A DNA stretch of 64,000 nucleotides. Source: Lepidurus packardi (taxonomy: Eukaryota > Arthropoda > Branchiopoda > Notostraca > Triopsidae). The stretch's first letter is position 1; each line of letters starts with the position of its first letter. Below, one piece after another: positions 37,290-51,328 of the stretch. The stretch spans positions 2,914,001 to 2,978,000 of the forward strand of contig JAKZAN010000005.1 in assembly GCA_023053545.1 (NCBI GenBank), read 5' to 3'. Below the pieces are notes generated by a model, which had not been told where the DNA came from, ran no database searches, and saw only the letters and a list, made by a program, of their open reading frames with translations. A program made the position numbers and the translations under genes.

Positions 37290-40200
37290 CGAACATCTCT
37301 ACACTACCACTTTGATTTATCCATCAAAATGACACTATCAGGATGCTACAGTTTAACTGAAGGATCTAAATCGAACTGAGACGTTTTTCTTTCTCTCCGG
37401 CCTTTCGTTCTACATCATTAATTTGTTTTGCTTCAACAATTCTTTAGCTCTGATCCAGCTGTTTTGTTCTTTGCTGCCGAGCTGCTCGACGGGATTTCTT
37501 TTATCTCTATACTAGAAACTCGAAGAGTACAAATTAATCATGTTTTCCTACGCAGTAAATAGCAATGCAGCGAAATAACCACAAAAGAGCTCAGGGATCC
37601 TATTTTTTAAATACTTACGCGAAAACTTGGGACATTCCGCACATAGGACTGACACGCGAACAGGGTCTAATTTCCTTACCTCTAAATGCATTACACAACC
37701 CACGCCAGGACATTAAGTGGGTAGCGTCGAAAAATTTTAAACTTATTAATTAACCCCCCATCCTGCTGTCTCTGTGATCTGCTTACAAGCGATTCATCTC
37801 CTTTTTAGACTACTGTAGTCCCGCCTCCTTAACACAGAGCTTGATTAAAGAGACGTGCCGTTATATGGTAAGTTGCAGACGCAATAACGGGAAACTAACC
37901 CCTTTTAGCGTAATTCACCGGGCAGTAATTTTTCTCTCTTCATGGAGTAAACGGCACGCAAGTCACACAGCACTTCCCGATATTATGACAAATGCAATCC
38001 TTTCCCACACTGCCCCTATGGTGTAGAACGGGGATTAGAAGCCAAATTACTTTCTTCCATTTTTGCTGGTCCGCAAGGGAGGCAATTCTGGACAACCAAC
38101 AACAGTGCTGTGGAAAGAAATGTACAGTCTTTTCTTCCCTGCTATATGAAAAGCTTCTAACTCAAGAAACTTGAGAAAAGCTGGACGACAAAACCTCCCA
38201 TTCTTCGCTCAACCATGTTATACGTTCTCTACTTTTTACCCTCCGAGCTTAAAAGTTCAAAAATTCTTCAACGTATCTTTCAAAAGACTTCCAAAAGAGA
38301 TCCATAAGACCCAAGTTTTGTGCGACTTAAACCAGGTTGCCTAAAATCAATTAATTGGATACGATGTAGCAACCGAGATTAATAGGATACGATTTAGCAA
38401 CCGAGAGCTATAAAACAATGCCTTGTTCCAGTTTTTATCTTCAAGTACCCCCGACATGGAGTGAAAAGCTGTAATGTGGCTTACAGCAAAAGACGCGAAT
38501 ACAAGTTGCCTACTTGGCATTCCTTCTGAAGTAGAAGTTGGGGCGCATTTAATTTTTAGTCGACAGATCTGCCTTCAATTTTTTAAATGGCTGATCCCAG
38601 CAAAATTTTTAATGAGACACGCGACCACAAAGAACCGTGTCTTATATTCCCTGCCTAAGAAAGAAGGCTCGGAAATTCTTTTGTGGGCAACAGTTTTAAA
38701 AGAAAGCATCTTGACCCAACCAACTTTTTTAGCTCTAAACATAGAAGGGATAGAGACACGAAATGGGGCTGAACTGGAAGATTAGGCTGCTTTGTTTAGA
38801 AACAAGATTGTGTCGAACAATTTCGAAAAAGACAACGAAAACGAAATCCGTCCAATTTCCTAGACCGAAGTTGGGGTTCAGACGCAATCAAGCCTACAAA
38901 AAATTGCTCCAGGTACGCAAGCTTAAAGGTCTGACACGAAATCGAACGGAGGATGTTACTAAGTGCAGCCGGCTGAAATGCTGGACACGAAGCGAAAACC
39001 CAGAGATGAGGGTTGGCACGTAAGAGCCTCCATCTTTCTCACCCCAAAAGAAGAAAAGAATGCCGTTGTAAAGCAATCCTAGAAATTTCCGATTTTCTTC
39101 GGCGAGAAAAAGAAAGAAGAAGAAAATATTACTTTTCTGATACAAAACAAGCACAACAACAGGCTTCCATAGCAGAACTACGAGGATGGCTATCCGCTAT
39201 TACTTGCGTAGCTGATCAGCAAGTTCAATTACAGCGTCGCCTGGACAATGCGTTTAATCCTTGGAATCGGTAATGCGCTTCCATGCAGAAATTTCTCATG
39301 CTTTGTAGCTGTAAGGTTATGATAGAGCAATAGATCTCAGCTATACTTCTTGCAAGTTCAGTTTTTACTTACATTGAAGGTGCCTTTTCGTTCCAAAACA
39401 CGCACCAAGAAAATTGCTTGGACTTCTTAGAGACCTTAAAGAATTTCCCAGTAGCCGAACACGTCGTACAGCTTGTGGTCTTGCTCGAATTTGTAGTGTT
39501 CGTCAGGCGCGTCGTCTCGAGCCATCATTACTTCCCTTCTTCGAGCATTACTGCCGGTCTAGAATGCACAATGGTCCATAGAAAAGCTTCCTAAAGCTCC
39601 AGGCGAGGGATGAAGATCAAATACACTCTAATGTCCGCGAGAACGGAAGCTTTGGCAACACTGAAACAATTCCAATCCGGAAAGGTCTTAGCTACCCACA
39701 CAAGTGACTTTCCATATCACGCTGAACGCAGCCAGTTGACAAGCATGTACGTATGTACTGTAGTGTACAACCAAGCTCTTGCACTCACTAAAGGAGGGTA
39801 GGCAGTAGCTTCGGGCTGATGCTGAGCCCCATATACCGTAGGGACCTTAATAAGGAAAAGACACAGGACTTTAGTGGGGCAATCTGATGAAATTGCATAA
39901 ATTTCTGTACCGCGTATATTACGTACACAGGGCATATATACGTGCCAGCTTTAGGAGGAGCAGTTATGGACTACGCTAACCCGAGGCACAGATTGCTCTT
40001 CTTGTTGCTGTGCCCGACCTAGACAAGCTCGTCCCAGATGATAAGCTACCCGAAGCGAACTAGCAATGTCACTGGGCATGTTGATATACCTGCAGCAGCT
40101 CTACCGCAGACTCGTCCGAGTGCTGTGCGAGGAAAACACAGTAGGCGTGCGCGCTTCTTCATATTGCTCTCTCTCTCTCTCTCTTGAAAACCTAGCACGA

Positions 40201-41047
40201 ATGTTCTAGCACGAAAAAAAGTTATAAAAGTACGGAATACATGCCGTCTCGACTACGTAATTCCCTACGTCTATCTCTTCATTCCCCGGACTTAAGGATA
40301 CAATATGCGCAAGTTTAAGCTGGAAACACCACATTTTTATCATTTTTGTACTGACAAGGTCGATAAAATAAAAACAGAACATTTGACTTCCAGTTTACCA
40401 CTAATTCCTTTCCTTTGGCGCTCAAAAACCAATAAGAAAAAGTGCAATAAGGGACTGAATAAAAGAGACATGCATTCCAAGTATCGACGCCTCCCTAAAC
40501 CTCTCTGAGCTGTACATGCCCCGCGTTGTGTATTCTAGAGAAGCTTGGTACCCTCTCCAGAGGGTAGTTCCACATTGAGGCAAAACAGCTCCGGAACCTA
40601 ATGAGTTGAGCTGAGAGGAAGAGTGTGACGGAAAATTGGGTTGTTCTATGGAAAATCCCAAAATGTACATACTTAAAAAAAATAACTGCTTCAAATGATA
40701 GAAACAAGCTATACCCATACGTTTGAATTGACTTTTGGAAGGTTGCTTTCCGTTGGGCTTATTTTAGAACGCTTCCTTTTCTTTTCAAACACATGATGGG
40801 CGCTTCACCAAGGCTACTTTAATCAATAATAGTAAATCAATAATAAACCATATACGACTGGTATCGGAATCCGCATTTAAGCTTCATTTCAAAACCGTTT
40901 GAGAACGTCAGAAAGTTCTTTTGGTTCACCGTCACAGTATATTGCAAGACTCCCGCCCACAAACAAAAAGTGCAGAAACAAACGAATACAACCAAACATT
41001 TTGGTATATAATAAAACATTACTTAAATTATAACGCAAATCAGTGTA
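37290..41047. other. Gene-poor interval upstream of pHCl-like gene
   Basis: 3.8 kb between the pHCl-like start and the MON2 stop. It holds the pHCl promoter side and the MON2 3' flank. A 23-bp motif (GGATACGATTTAGCAACCGA and variant) is repeated near 38358 and 38391. A CT microsatellite lies near 40168-40184. The open frame at 39013-39273 is Gln-rich at its end, but no domain or splice context supports it. No gene is called. Confidence 0.45.
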
Positions 41048-44000
41048 TCAATGGGGTAATTCCTCGGAACAAAGGGAGCCATTGCTTGTGATCAAACTGC
41101 GATTTGTAAGCAGAGGTGGCTGGAGAAGATCTGCGTACTGCAGCAAAACTTCTTTCAAGGGTCGCGCCAATTGAGGAGCACAGGAGCCAGTCAAATTGAC
41201 CAAATGGGGATACAATGATACAATTTGGCTCCACATTGATCGCGGCGATCCTACAAACGACCATTTACTTAAATGTCCATTTAACTTCACAGTCTCTTAA
41301 CTAACTACATAATGCCCAAACGCAAGAATGGAAGGAATCCAAACGTACCTTTTTTCTCGTAGTCCTGTTCTGGATTTTTCTTGAGTGATGAAATCAAGGT
41401 AGTTAGGCCCTGCAAAGCGAAGCTGACTTCCGCCACACGATGCCTGCGAGACAACAGCGAACCAAACACAAGAGAATACCAGATTAGATTGCCAAGTTCA
41501 CACAAAAGCTAGTTATGAAAAAAAAAAAAAAAAAAAAAAAATAGAGTTCAATTCAGCTTCTAACGCGCTACGAAAAAGAAAGAATCCTTTTTCATGCATC
41601 ATGTCTAGCGTATCCTCGACTCGCTAGAAATAAAGGCGTCTACCATTCAACCCCCGCCCCCAGAATACTTTCTTTATTCTATTGCTTACGAGTCAGAAAT
41701 CTTCTAAAAATGTTCCTTTCTTCCCGAAAACTTTTTTCATTCCCCTCAAAGCTCGAATCAAACTCGCTCTCAATAATTGAATAACTGAACTTTGCACTTT
41801 AATGAAAGCTGGTAAACTTGGGCAAAGTTAAAATAATTAAAGATTTCCAAAAAAATCTTACCTCGGCAAGGGGCACTTGCCACTTAACCGCTCTTCTTCC
41901 ACATAGGTAGACAAAACCTGCTCAAATCGGTGTAGTAAGGCCGTCACGGCTAAAAGCTGTCCAGTTCCTGTCGCGGAAGCCGGTACGACGTCTTTACTCT
42001 CGTCTTCGGCGTTCGCATTCTCAGTATTCTTATCTTGCTCACCCCAGGACGCGAACACGAATTGGAACAGGGACGTGGCCGGGGACTTGGCGGGGGAATC
42101 GCCGCTTTTTGTACTGGGAGTGAGAGAGTGGGAGTTCAGGGAGAATTGTAACAATGTGTCGAAACACACTTTGGCCAATTCTTCTCTTAAATGCGCATGT
42201 TCTCCGTCTATTATACAATACAGTTAAAGCTGACGACGTTTGCTTAAATTAGGGGAGCTGAAAGGGGTTTCCTACCTGGTGTGACTGCTTGAACGGACCC
42301 TTTGTTCAATAGAGTCATGACTTTAATGATAAAGGCGTGTGGTAATGCTGTGGCATGGGGCAGGACTTGGTCACGTAACAGGCTAATCAAACGGATGTCC
42401 AACGTTTCGTCAGCTTCAGCTTCTTCTGTCGTTTGGTTCAATGGCACCAGGCTGATACACCAGGGAGAAAAAAATTAGCTTAATCGCAGAAACATTCCAA
42501 ACGAGTTTTTCCGCACGATATCGTTCAACAGAAATTGGGTAACACAATTTTTACGTCGATCTTAAATTTTTTCACATGAAAGATCTTTTCGAAAGCAGCC
42601 GTGTAAAGGAAATGCTGGAAGTTCAGATTACGTTGTACTATATATACTTTTGGAGGCTTCCGAGGGATGCAAAAAGTGAAAGCGTAAAACGAAAAAGTCG
42701 CAGGTTTTTTGAGTAACGAAATTCGTTCCATTCCTCGCAAAAAAATCCGTTTTTAAAAGGAGAGGTTAACAAAAAAAGTCCCCCAAAAACTCAGATTTTA
42801 CCTTTTGGGGAAAAGGAACTCTTCTGTCGCGTTCCCTAATTGGCTCCAGAAGGTTTGAAAGTGCTGAGGTTGCTGCATGGCCACGGGCAAGCCAGCTTGT
42901 GTTGCTTGGATCAAAGAATCAAGTGCCAAGCGCCACGTGGTCTGAGCTGTGCAATCGTAGCGTAAACTCAAAGGGAGACGGAAACACTGAAGGATGTTCG
43001 CCAGTACGTGGGATTCTATTACCGACGGCTCCAAGCTTGTCTGCAGATAGAGTCCTACCACCATAACCATTGCTCGCTCACCAAAGGGTACATAATTGAG
43101 TGCAATCCAGTCCGACTATAAAAGAGCAAAGATCAAGTTTTCAGGATGCATACGTCATGCGGTTGTAGGATACCTGCTGCTTTCCCACACTGGCTTTTAA
43201 ATCTTTAATGGGAGCTTGACAGGCGTACGTGGCGAAAGTAAGAAGTTGATTGAACACCATGGGCAGCATGGCGCGCATTGCAGCGGTGCCCGAGCTCAGC
43301 ACTTGATGCAAAGATTGCATGGCAGCTAACACGCCTTCTTGTAAAGGTGTCAAAATGGGTTCGTTCAAAGACGGGAGCAAAAAGGCTGACGACTCCCAAT
43401 GAACCGGCACGCAAATGCAGCTTTCCAATACTTGGCAAAGTTGAGTTAGATCACTGGATACGAATCTAGAAATTGGAGAACCAAAAATAGCTTTTTAATA
43501 AAAAAGGACCAAAAAAAATGAATGAAAAGAGTAAGAACCTGTCTTTCATATGCTGGAATAACGGTGGGAAAAGATGTACCAACGCAGTGAGGAAGAGCTG
43601 AGTAGGCACATAGCCGTCAGTGCTACTTTTGTCTGTTCGGGAATTAGGAGTATCCATGCCTACGTGCAGCCAAACCTTCCAGGCTAAGCTCCATGAGACG
43701 TTTTCTGAGCCATCACTGTCTGCATCTTCGCTTTTGCAGAGCAAAACTTCTTGGAAGGCTTTCAGGGCCGATAAGGAGACCTCATTATTCTTGCTTAGAG
43801 CCGCATTTTCGATGAATTCCAAGAGGAGGGCAAAAGCACGGGGGAAATCGCCCAAGGTCTGCAACAAGGGCCGTTTGGTGTTGAAAACACGAGCGACGCC
43901 GGAAAGAGATAACACTTGCGTCTCTGCCCATTGCTTCTGGGCAGTATTTCGTGAATGATGAATCAATAATTGACCACCAGGGTCGACTTTCGCATCCGAC

Positions 44001-47000
44001 GCTTGGCTGGATAAGCTACGCACTTTGTCAAGCAATGGAAAGAGGACCTGAGCGGTTAAAAAAAAAAGGATTGGTAATTTCCCCTTATTTATACCTTCTT
44101 GGGTACTAATTACTTGCCAAACTACTGCTTGCCACGTATTACTATCCAACAGATCGCCATGTGCTGCCACCGTGGAAAAAAGCGTTTGACAAGCTGATTT
44201 CCGTACCGCCGGTCTACTATCGACACAAAGGTCGCCTTCAAATACAAAAGTAATTTTCATGAATTTTTTTTTAGTTCAATCTCAAAAAGATCCACATGAT
44301 GAAATTCCAGACCGATTTTGTTGGCTTGCCAACTTGGGAGTATCAAACTTACCGAGCTTTGTATATAGACACATCCATAGTTGATCAAAAGCTGACATAT
44401 TAGGCAAGCCAGGAAAGTCGGGAAAAACTTTCATATCGGATTTCAAAGAAACTCGCAACTGCTCCCGGGTTTGAAAAAAGTAATCCGACACATTCCACTG
44501 AAAAGGCAAGAAATGGCATCAAACTTCAATCTGTCGTAAAAGCAATCCCATTACCATGAGTCCAATGGCAGTCAAAGAAACATTCAACTCGTGCGTTTGA
44601 GAACCAAATTTGGCTGTGGTATCCACTGTTAACGGTAGGCAATGACAGGGTAAAATTGGTAAGAAGTCCGTTACCACCAACTGCAAACATTGAAACGCGC
44701 ACCGGATCAAATTCTCCCTAAAATCAGCGAAAGAAAAGGCAACAATGTAGGAAACACGATTTACTAGTTTCGCGAAAAAGTTTACCCGTGAGAGTCGTGG
44801 ATGGCACCAATCATATTGATAACTAGGGGCCAACCATAGGAGAGATTATCCCCAGCGTCGTGTAGAATATGAAGCACACAATCCAATTGTTTCTGTCTCA
44901 CATCCACATGATGGATGGCCGATAACTCCACCAATGGTGAGAGCAGCAACGTTTGCAAACGCTGGTTGTCTTTAAGCGGAGTCGGGAAGGGATGAAGAAG
45001 GGCAGTGCGTACCAAGCACGTAACCGCTTCCAAACCCCATTCTCTCATACGGGCTGCTGGGTGATGGCACACTTCCAACAAATGATTTGTTAAGGGGCGC
45101 CATAAGCATTCTATCCGGTCTAAATTAACCAATCCTGTCTCCAGCAGTTTGGCTACCGCGAATAAAGAGGGCTCCTGAGATGTAAAGACTTTTTAGTCAA
45201 GCCTTTTTAAAAGAATTTCTAGTCAATAAACTTACCCTATTCGCATACGCCGTATCCATGGCTTCTTGACTAAGTTGGCAAAGAGCGTCGACTAAATGGT
45301 GTAGGGCTACTTCATCCAAATACTGTGACGATTCAAATAATCGGGAGAGCATGGCTGACAGGACTGGCAGATCCGGCCAAACACTTCCAGTGCCAGGCAC
45401 CAATGCTGTGGCTGCATTGTCCGGCGCTCTTAAGGGACCGGTAGATTTCAAAGAACCTCCAGAGGCTGGTTTCAAACCCAAAATCCAAACCAAGTGCTGG
45501 AGGGTGGACAGCACCAAATGCCAGGCAGTACCCAAAACTGCTCCGTGACAATGCGACAAATGCAACAAGCCACGCATACATTGGACATTCTTAGCTGTAA
45601 GTACAACCGGACCAGAGGGACCTGCTTTGCGAATTCCAAAGAATAAATTAAAAAAAGAATGATTCAGCATAGTGTGGAATTTGTACCCGTGGCGTTGTTC
45701 GGAGTAGGCATAGGAGTTCCTACAGCTACCACCATGTTTTGGCCTCTGTACGCGGTTTCCTCTCCTCCTCCGCTCCCAGTAGCCCAATCTTGGCTAGGAG
45801 TACGATTATGCTGACCTAAAGGAAATTCTTTTCTTGAGCCAATCTGAGCTATCAGCTATAAATGAGAGTACTTCTCGCAGGGAGCGACGCAGCAGGAACG
45901 GAGTTCAGTACAGTAATTGTGTAATGGGGTGGGAGACATGCTTTACACAATGACGTGATGAAAGCATCCCTAGGAGTGCTCAATTGTACCCGACCACACA
46001 AACTTGCGTACGTTTGCAAAGCTTTTAAAACACTTTCAGTCCCCGATTCTTCAGTACTGTGAAGCAAATTGGAAAAAAGTTAGACGCGACAGGGCGAAAG
46101 TAATGGTATTTCCTTGCCTGGCTTCAAGAAGTAATGTAAAAGCAGCTAGGAGACCACACCAAGTGGAAGTAATGAGTTGCAAATGCAATTGGGCAACTTT
46201 TTCATCTGTAGATGCGTGTGGCGGTACTTGATGGGGTCCTTCTCCTTCAATGAGCAAACTAATCGAACGAACAGTGTCCAGCAGAGCAGCGTAGGCTACA
46301 GAAAGGCAATAGCCTTCCGGAATAATCGGTGGCTCGTTCTTGTCCATGAGTTCCAGACTAAGAGAATAGCAGTATGAGCATCAATGCTTTCAGAAATAAC
46401 TTAAATGTTAATATGTACAAGGTAGCTCGAGGCTGCCCTTGAACAAACAGTGGGGCCAAGGGAACATAAGCTCCTCTGTAGGCTAAAGCAGGCTGTGGCG
46501 ATATACCGGGTCCCAAAGGAACACCTCCAAGTAAAGTAGGCGGTCCTAATGCTGGCTGCGAACTTGGACCGTTGCTATTTCCCGGATTTTCTTGAACGAA
46601 AAGGGCTTGGACACAGGCCGCCAAAGAATTGACCGTATCTTGTAAGATATTAGTAGCATGAGGTTGCAAATCATAGGCTGAACACAACGCTTGAATCAAA
46701 GGTGGCTGAGCAAGGAGACGGTGCAAAATTTCCAAGGCTAATGCCCGTTGCCAGCAAGGTTTGTCAGGGTCCAAAAATTTCAGCAATAAGGATAGAAATA
46801 TTTCGCATTCGGTCACCTGTATACAAAATTTGGAATTAAAAGGCATTTTCAAAGAAGCCATGTGAGTATAAGTTGGGGATTGAGTTGGTTTACCAATAAA
46901 TCGTGGTATTTGTGAATAAGTACAGACACCAAGCGCAGTAATCGCATGCTGACGGGGAAAAAAGGTTTATCCAAGGGTCCAAGGGTCCCACTTTGCTGCT

Positions 47001-48184
47001 GCTGCAACAACTGCTGATTTCGGAATGGAGCTTTTACGTTGGGCGAGAATAGTTTGATCACCAAAGCACACACACGCTCTTTTAACAGCGAAGAGAATTC
47101 TACATGCTAACAGAAAAACAGTATATTACAATTCTTCTGTAATCACAAACTTAATTGCTGTTTACTTTGGCAAAAATTGAAGGAAATGTTGAAAGTACGG
47201 TTTCTAGAAGTTCAATCCCAAACGTTCGAGTCATTTCAGTCATGCCTAAGAGCCAACAAGGCTGTTCAGCATTTACTAGTTGCACGAGGTCCTAGGAATA
47301 GAAGACTAGAAAAGGAATTCAACCTTATTTGAAATGTTTAAATACCTGAAAAAGCAAATACGCATCGGCTGCATGGGGCGCCAGGGATTTAGGAGCTATT
47401 GGACGGACAACTTTGATTTCTTCAGACTGGCCGGACGAGGGGACGTTTTTGAGCTTGGCTTCAACAGAAATATCTTCGCTTTCACAATCCTTGTCTTCTT
47501 GAACAGCTCGCTCGAACACCAGCGAAATCAACTGTCTTACAGTGGCACCAGCTGCATTTATAATCATGGGATCTTTGGCAAAATGCAGGCGAAAGCAAAG
47601 AGCCAAACACTACAAAGCAGTCAAGAAATGAATGAAATAAATTAAATAAAATTAGTCTTGAGAGCAGTCGTACTTTTGCAAGGGTTTCGCCCTGAACCAA
47701 GTTGTTTGTAGTCAGCAAAAGCGTGCTGCTTTGGAGAACTTTAATTTCCTCGATGCTATTGTCCGTAAGAATCCAAAGTACATCTACGATGTATCTGGCT
47801 GCTTTTTCATCCAATGCGCACTGAGTAATGAGTCTTTGCAAGGAAACTAAGCATAACTGAAATAACAAAGCGAGGTAAATTAAGAAGTTTCTTGCAATTG
47901 AGTTTCCAAACTTTGGCTATTTTGAGATCCTTAGTTTCACACCCCTGGATCAAAGGGTACAAAACTTGGTTGAGAGCCCCTCTAACTTGCTGCCCATTCC
48001 GCAGCTTATTGATAGCTTCTTCCGATGCCTATTGACCAAATTTCATCTTCTGTGAACAACGTATGCAAAAAGGATAGCTTACATCTTTGATAGCCGGGTA
48101 CTTTTTCTTGGTTTCTGCGGAAATTAGCTTTAAATCTCCAATTAAAGTCTCCACCAGTTTTGGCGATAATGAGCCTTCTTCCAT
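41048..48184 (-). CDS. MON2: MON2 homolog (Golgi/endosome trafficking, Arf-GEF-related)
   Basis: Large scaffold related to BIG/Sec7 Arf-GEFs but without the Sec7 domain. It works with Dopey and flippase at the trans-Golgi and endosomes. Twenty-two exons from 48184 down to 41048 sum to 1699 residues (human MON2 is about 1717), and nearly every exon aligns by memory with the family. Landmarks: N-terminal [138 protein letters not shown] near the end. Introns are 55-85 bp except 41444-41861. The intron at 46057-46117 uses a GC donor (CAG|GCAAGG). Several introns lie between codons and are themselves open. Confidence 0.95.
41519..41542 (+). repeat. Poly(A) tract of about 24 bases
   Basis: An uninterrupted A run within the MON2 intron 41444-41861. 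On the transcript strand it is poly(T). It may be slippage or the tail of an old insertion; no retro-copy is visible beside it. Confidence 0.7.
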
Positions 48185-48757
48185 GTTTAGGGATAAGACG
48201 GTTAAGCAAGTTCGTCTTTGTTAGCTAGCAGCAGGGCAATATCACTTGCCAGACACATCAAAACTGCGATTGTCAACTTAATATACAGACCTAAAATAGT
48301 TCAATTATCAAGGTATTAGACATACTTTTATTATATGCTATATACGGCATCAGCAGTACGATAAGTGAATTTTGGAAAAATTCAGAGATCCTAATCATAC
48401 TTACTTAAATTCTGTTATACCAAATTAATTATACAATGCATAGGAAATAGGTGTGTTTTGCGGTTAATGTATAAGAAACTTCACACTTCCATGCAATCAA
48501 AAATTTCTACACATTATTCACTAATTTCTCGGGTCAAGTACGAAAAGTTCCACAGCGGCACAACAAACAAAATTGTAACTCCGCCTGCCGCAGCCATGAT
48601 GAAATAACTCGACCAATAAAAGTCAACCGCGCGAGTCCTGTCTTTTCTAAATCGTTGAAATTAATCCCCTAGAAAACAAGAAAAAAAAATCCAAATAATG
48701 TATTCTACAACTAAGTCTAATGAGGGAAAAACGGCAACAAGCAAACAAAACGAAGAC
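48185..48757. other. Gap between chitinase 1 and MON2
   Basis: 573 bp holding the MON2 promoter and the chitinase 1 3' flank, with both genes on the minus strand. On the minus strand, from about 48652 to 48514 after a plausible acceptor, an open frame encodes a membrane helix with a short tail (AVDFYWSSYFIMAAAGGVTI ... TREISE, stop). It does not join chitinase 1 in phase with the donors I see, so it is not called as a gene. Confidence 0.4.
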
Positions 48758-50681
48758 TTAAGCTATCTTACTAACTGCATTCGGCCAGGTACAAATTTTC
48801 ATTGCAGGATGAAAGACGGTCCCGGAAGCGCAAAACATATCCGTACCCATGCCTCTTCCAGCGCAACTGTAAAACTTCCGAGCATCGTTTCTTGACGCAT
48901 ACAATCCGGCCTCAGGGCAAATAACTTGAGATTTAAAATAAAAATTAGTGATTACCATAAAGGGAGCATAATGATATTGGACTTACAAGCTTCTGGAGTC
49001 ATATAAGTCGTAGAAGCAATCTCAATTTGAGGTTTAACGAAGGTTAAATCCACGTGGGAGTGCTTGGATGGACACTTAACGTTATAGGACCAGTCACACA
49101 ACATGTCATTGAATAAAGTACCCGGAGGGCAGGACATTAAAGTTGCTGTGCCTCTATTGCAATGATAGTATTTGTTACAGCTCGTAGGCGAAGCGTAGAA
49201 GCCGTCGCCTCGGCAGGTAACTAAACCGAACAAAAATAATTCGTTGGACTCTGGATAGTCGTAAAAAAATCTAATATTTTCTCAGCTCTTACTTTCTGTG
49301 TTCATCGTGGAGAGCATTGGCATGGTAGGCAGATAACTTGGGAAAACTGGAGCCAAAGTTTCGATACGATTAATACTAAGTGAAAGCGGCATTTGTCCTC
49401 TTTTCAAAGTAGCAACGATAGCGGTTTGGATAGGGTTATACCCCAACCCACAGTAATTATTGAAATCATCCATGCTAATATCCCATACCATTGCGCCTCC
49501 TAGTCCATTTTGCTTGATGTATTTCGCCTTTTCAGTTACCATGGCTTGGTCGTCGTAGCCTACCCAATCCAAAGCTGAGGAAAATGAGAATGGACCCATG
49601 ACTTCTCCGTTGGTTATTACACTCCAGGCTTGGTTTTGTATGCTGCTGCAGATCTCGAAGAAGGCTAAAGTGCCAGGCGATTGAGAAATCATTCCTCTTT
49701 TTGCAGCGCCAGCACCCAAAGCTTTCGGAGGTGTCTTAGGAGAGAATGGACCAGCCAGTTTCCATGACCTGCCATAAATGGGAATGCCTAGCACTAATTT
49801 GTGAGGTGACATGCCTTTCTGAAGCCAGTGCGTGGCAGAAGAATTGGCGTTGAACTGGGCGTTGATACCGGATTCCCAAGGACGCGAGTAAAGGGGTGCG
49901 TGATGATCGGGATTAGGTTCCCATGTTCCATGGTAATCGTACCTACAGGTCAGTATGGGAGAATTGTTACACACTGGTATACTGTACATAATTAATACAA
50001 CTTACGCCATTACAGAGATAAAGTCGCAGTTCTTATTGATTGCGGGTACATCGTAGCCGCTATCGATCGCCATGGGATTCGCTGAAACAGCCAACGATAG
50101 CAAGTACCTAGTACCGAAACTGGCTCTCAAAGTTTGTATCAGTTGCGCAAAATTGTGCTTGTCATTTGAACCAGGGAATTCCCAATCAATATCCAAACCA
50201 TCAAAGTTGTGAGCTTGCAAGAAATTCATAACAGACTCGACAAAACTGTGGCGATTGGCAGCTGTTGAGACCATTTGAGAGTACTTGTTACTTTGCGAGT
50301 CTGTCCATCCCCCGATAGCAATCAAGACTTTCAGTTCAGGCTTTTCTCTCTTTAAAGCTACGGCTTTGGCGAAGTTGCCTGACTGAATATCAAGCCAGTC
50401 GTCGTGAGATTCCATAGCGTACGTGCGTGGATCCAAAGTAGCAAATGAGTAGATGATATGCGTGCACAACGACACGTCGACCTTAGCGATGGTGAACTTC
50501 CACATCCCTAATAAATAACAGATTAATTATTTTTGGAATCAAATACTAGGAAAATGATGTTACCTTGGCGATACGCAGACCAACTGGGTAGGTAGCACAC
50601 CATTTTGCTTGGCGAGACCAGTACGACACCAATAAGTATTAAGGCAATAATACTTAAAAATGCGATTGACTTGGTAGACAT
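48758..50681 (-). CDS. Secreted GH18 chitinase with two chitin-binding domains (chitinase 1)
   Basis: Endochitinase of glycoside hydrolase family 18. Exons 50681-50564, 50507-50006, 49942-49293, 49220-48987 and 48924-48758 give 556 residues. A hydrophobic signal (MSTKSIAFLSIIALILIGVV) is followed by the TIM barrel. LKVLIAIGGWTDS is the SxGG-type strand. The catalytic motif FDGLDIDWEFP has Glu149 as acid/base. MAYDYHGTW and GAMVWDISMDDF are also present. Two type-2 chitin-binding (peritrophin-A) domains follow, each with six Cys (TCRGDGFYASPTSCNKYYHC...; ICPEAGLYASRNDARKFYSC...). An in-frame ATG at 50759 lies only 12 bp downstream of a TATA box; the ATG at 50681 gives normal spacing and was chosen. 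Most diverged of the three chitinases here. Confidence 0.9.
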
Positions 50682-50770
50682 CTTTGAGATACTGGCCACT
50701 CCGTTCGATTTGTAGCCGTGCTTTTGTGACAGTAAGTTGTGAATTGTGCGTCTATTCATTGACCAGTGTG

Positions 50771-50778
50771 CTTATATA
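50771..50778 (-). promoter_or_regulatory. TATA box of chitinase 1
   Basis: TATATAAG on the minus strand, 90 bp upstream of the chosen start codon. The same spacing (about 73 bp) is found for chitinase 3, supporting both the promoter and the start choice. Confidence 0.65.
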
Positions 50779-51328
50779 GGGAAGCAAAGTCCTGTACGGA
50801 ATATTCCCAAATTCCAGTGTAGTACTACAGATACGCTTGCAAGCGGGGGTTCACCGCTTGTAAATGTCTATTTGGAATTGTAGGGTTTTTTTAGCCTATT
50901 GTGAGTGCAAAGAGCCGGATTCATACAGAGCAGGAAGACCAATCCTTTGAACGTCGTACACGTGTTGAAGGAAGTAGTGAACGGAAAATCCGTACCACGC
51001 TTGCAACGCAACATATAGTCATTAACTCACATGTGACTGCCTGAAGCGTGTTGAATAAGCTTTCTCAGACTAATTTGCACGGCTAGTTATACTGTGACTT
51101 TAGTACTTGCGGCTAATTCTCCCGGACCTCCTTGGACTCAAACAGCTCCATTGAGAAACAGTGGAATAATTGTGTATACCTCTGAAAAAACCCAACACAC
51201 ATATTTGTTCCGGTTTGTTATAACGTATAAGGATAAAGTATAATAACACTAAGATTAATAAAAACAGACTTTGAGATGACTTTGAGACTTCTTTTGATAT
51301 TTCATAGTCCATGGCTTAAGCGGATCTG

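Noticed and set aside
39013..39273. 86-residue frame ending in a Gln-rich stretch
   Set aside because: Looks somewhat coding at its end, but there is no splice context, domain or neighbouring exon.
50682..50759. Upstream in-frame ATG of chitinase 1
   Set aside because: It lies only 12 bp from the TATA box, so it would be outside the transcript; the ATG at 50681 gives a proper signal peptide.
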